The notes under the pieces are model-generated. The model searched no databases. It saw nothing but the letters and a program-made list of their open reading frames with translations, and was not told the DNA's origin. Shown here one piece after another: positions 19,037 through 21,144 of a stretch of DNA of 21,144 nucleotides. This DNA is from Isoetes engelmannii (Eukaryota > Streptophyta > Lycopodiopsida > Isoetales > Isoetaceae), in NCBI GenBank assembly GCA_011763485.2, contig JAANSK020272379.1:1-21144 (forward strand). Reading direction: 5' to 3'. The position numbers and the translations under genes are program-made. Positions within the stretch are counted from its first letter, which is position 1. Every line of letters starts with the position of its first letter.

Positions 19037-19058
19037 TAGATCCCTTTTGCAAAAGGGA
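19037..19058. repeat. Perfect 18-bp palindrome in a dispersed word
   Basis: TCCCTTTTGCAAAAGGGA (19041-19058) equals its own reverse complement. TAGATCCCTTTTGCA recurs at 19514-19528 and 19713-19727, the former also followed by GGGACC. Confidence 0.75.
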
Positions 19059-19315
19059 CCAACAGGCTGATGATTTTCAAGAACGAACTACAAGTCCGGC
19101 AGGTCAAAACAAAATGCCCTATTTTACAGAAGAGCTGATTCTATGTCGGATCTTTTGGATGATCCTGCGGGGGGAGGTCTTGAACAGAGTATTCTTTGCA
19201 GCACCACCTATGGCGCCTGAGCAAATCCGGCCCTCTTTTGCATGAACATATCCCCTGCATGTCAAGCGCCCATGCATGGCTGCGCATGTCAGATCTTTGC
19301 ATGGCATTCCTTGAG

Positions 19316-19323
19316 TATATAAG
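19316..19323 (+). promoter_or_regulatory. TATA-like box
   Basis: TATATAAG at 19316-19323 lies in a GC-mixed context, with no gene in frame within the next 500 bp. Its transcript, if any, is unknown. Confidence 0.35.
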
Positions 19324-19853
19324 GTGAAGAAAGATCTGGCTCCCAGCTTTGGCGATTCAGGAAACTTCCCCAAAGAAATCTGGAGCTCTTCAAATCCGTC
19401 GGTTTCAAGCCAAAGGCCAGTTAATCAAGCACTACTCCTTAGATAAAAGCGGCCATTCTCTTGTAAGAATCAGTCTCTAACTCTGTTTTCTTTTTGTGCA
19501 GGGTACCAAGGCATAGATCCCTTTTGCAGGGACCAAATCCTGTTGCGAAATTGTGGAGGAGTTAGTACGATTCGTTTGTAGGTCTTTGCGAATCAAAAGC
19601 TTGGTCGTATTGGGGCAGGAAATAAGAGGCTTGGTTCTATGGGCCGTGGCATTGCAGATTAGCAGATAAAATTTCGTTGATAAGAATGCTTCTGAAATCA
19701 AGGAGAAGGCAGTAGATCCCTTTTGCATCTGTTTTAAGAACCCAAATCCGGCAAGAAACAGAGCGAAGAATCTGCAATCTGCAAGAAACAGAGCTAATAA
19801 GAAGAACAGGGAGCTAAGAAAAACAGAGCATGGCGCCAAGGTTGTCGTGACGC

Positions 19854-19943
19854 TGTAGCACGCACCTTGGTCGTGCGTCCTGGGCAGGGAGTCGCCACGT
19901 GGCTCCTCCCTGCCCAGAACGCACTCCCAAGGTGCGTGCTACA
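19854..19943. repeat. Near-perfect 90-bp palindrome (hairpin) with central G-box
   Basis: The left arm (19854-19891, starting TGTAGCACGCACCTTGG and ending GGGCAGGGAG) pairs with the right arm (19905-19943) at about 35 of 38 positions. The 13-bp centre is itself palindromic around GCCACGTGGC. As RNA it would fold to one long stem with almost no loop; as DNA it is a cruciform candidate. Options are a foldback/MITE relic, a young small-RNA precursor or a regulatory palindrome. No target duplication was recognised at its edges. Confidence 0.85.
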
Positions 19944-20290
19944 TTACATCTACCTTCTGCGCAAAGTGTCTGGCTACGGTTTAGGGCTGCGGCTTCATCA
20001 AGGCAACAGGGTCGGGTCGTATCGGCCAGGCAAGGCCTGAACCGGATACACGACCAACAGGATGAAACTAGAGTCCGCGGCCATACAGGGCCGAATCAGG
20101 ACTTTGTTGGATTTTGCAGCTATTAGGGTCGGATCACAAGCTTCTGAACGATTCGGTCGAACTAGGTTTTTATAGCCTAAACTAGGCAAACCCAGGATTC
20201 CGTATAAGATTAGAAGCTGTTGGCTATGGCTGCGGCCAAGCAAGGTCAGAATCATCTGGTTTCAGCAAGAAACAAGCCTTATGCCCAGCA

Positions 20291-20351
20291 TCTACCTTCT
20301 GCAAAATGCTCCAAGAAGGCTTCTACCTTCTGCAAAATGCTCCAAGGAGGC
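20291..20351 (+). repeat. 31-bp tandem repeat, two copies
   Basis: Units beginning TCTACCTTCTGCAAAATGC at 20291 and 20322 differ by about one base. A third partial word (TCTACCTTCTGC) lies at 19949. Confidence 0.85.
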
Positions 20352-20666
20352 CGCATAAGGCTGAATCCTCAAAAATCTGTCCTCCCATTTAAAAACAAGC
20401 ACAAATCTAACTGCTCAACCAGTAAATCGCAAAAATACAGAGCTAGCCGGAAAGAAACTCGTTGTAAAGAAGACTGCTGGATCTAACTGCTTTTTACTGC
20501 CGCATCTAAAAAACTGCCGGATCTAACTGCCTCTTACTGCTTCTACTGCCAGATCCCTAACCCCAACAACAACCAACAAACCAAAAAATGCCCTTACCCC
20601 AAGAAATGTCCTAGGTCTTAACATTATCCCTAACAAAACATTGTATGAGCAACCAAATCCAACAAC

Positions 20667-21144
20667 ATGCCTCTTGCATCATTTTCGCTATTGCCATCTC
20701 TGACATCCTTGCTAGATCACATGCGGAGAGTGCCCCATAGTGCACATGCCACAAACCAAAACACAACCATACTCACAATATCTCTATGCAAGACAACCAA
20801 CATCCAAGACACATCTACCACCTTCCAACAAGATGCCATATACCACCTTCCACCCCTCATCGTGAGAGAAGAAACCAACAACCACAACCCGCCAACAATG
20901 TCGACAATAGAAGGCACCATCATCAACCACAATATCGTACATACTCCAGTAACATTGGAAGCATGCATATTCCCCTTTCTATTCCCTGAAGGAGTTGGAA
21001 TGCACCAATGACACACCGACTTCAACATCTATCTAAAGTCATGTATCTCTTGCCTTTTCTCCCCATCCACGCTATACAAGCCATATCTCCTAATAATGTA
21101 CCAGATACGCCAATCACTAATCATCTCAAAGTCTATAAACACAA
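20667..21144 (+). pseudogene. Helitron-like Rep/helicase, N-terminal fragment running off the window
   Basis: An open frame from 20667 begins with a low-complexity Thr/Asn/His-rich part. From about 20897 it reads like the N-terminal region of plant Helitron Rep/helicase proteins: HTPVTLEACIFPFLFPEGVGM, then, after one in-frame TGA at 21009-21011, FNIYLKSCISCLFSPSTLYK and PYLLIMYQIRQSL to the window end. The same frame continues through the TGA, so a single recent stop is likely. Helitrons are rolling-circle DNA transposons. The HUH Rep and helicase motifs would lie beyond 21144 and cannot be seen. The true start is uncertain because the first 75 residues look unlike coding sequence. Confidence 0.5.

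Larger units (their letters stand above)
18850..20570. other. Non-coding region rich in short repeats
   Basis: No frame here carries a recognisable domain. Components: a GCCGGCTCCTCTGCCATA minisatellite at 18911-18990; three TAGATCCCTTTTGCA words (19037, 19514, 19713); CATGCATG (RY-like) words near 19270; a TATA-like block at 19316; a large palindrome at 19854-19943; a 31-bp tandem repeat at 20291-20351; and CTGCCGGATCTAACTGC-type words at 20470-20560. It could be a decayed non-coding transposable element, but no boundaries were found. Confidence 0.5.

Noticed and set aside
19477-19839. 120-codon frame on -
   Set aside because: Hydrophobic start but low-complexity content, no family motif, and it crosses dispersed repeat words.

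Overview
The window looks like the nuclear genome of a land plant, most likely a fern or another plant with swimming sperm. The two best genes are plant-type and contain no bacterial signals. Introns have GT-AG borders, and most of the sequence is old transposon debris. A short exon-like piece near 13.6 kb resembles dynein heavy chain, a gene that flowering plants have lost. The species call is inference.

Positions 1-10,508 are a nest of mobile elements. A LINE on the + strand (reverse-transcriptase half at 1652-3057, C-terminal half at 9604-10508) is interrupted by a Mutator-like (MULE) DNA transposon at 3058-9603. The MULE has long terminal inverted repeats, a near-perfect 9-bp target duplication, a decayed transposase gene on + (4284-6723) and a Ulp1/SENP-type (C48) cysteine peptidase gene on - (7499-9350). 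The two genes converge, as mudrA and mudrB do in maize MuDR. Palindromic GGATC-rich repeats lie in the terminal regions and again between the two genes. A short 3' end of the same LINE family lies in opposite orientation at 1510-1651, so the host LINE looks like a 5'-inverted (twin-primed) insertion. Positions 98-1098 hold a second, diverged copy of the LINE/MULE left junction. A 434-bp piece of the junction is tandemly duplicated without visible difference (2911-3344 and 3353-3786).

Positions 10,884-13,515 hold another LINE of the same family on the - strand. It is 5'-truncated, ends in an (ATTGA)n tail, and preserves the empty target site of the MULE.

Positions 13.5-18.6 kb are the genic part. 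They hold a possible dynein exon fragment (+), a two-exon gene for a probable plastid protein of unknown function (-, 15517-16521) and an intact GFA/CENP-V-like zinc protein gene (-, 17998-18426), separated by non-coding sequence with several local duplications.

Positions 18.6-21.1 kb contain no convincing host gene. They hold CCAAT/G-box modules, a TATA-like promoter block, a near-perfect 90-bp palindrome, short tandem repeats, and at the right edge the start of a Helitron-like Rep/helicase reading frame that runs out of the window.
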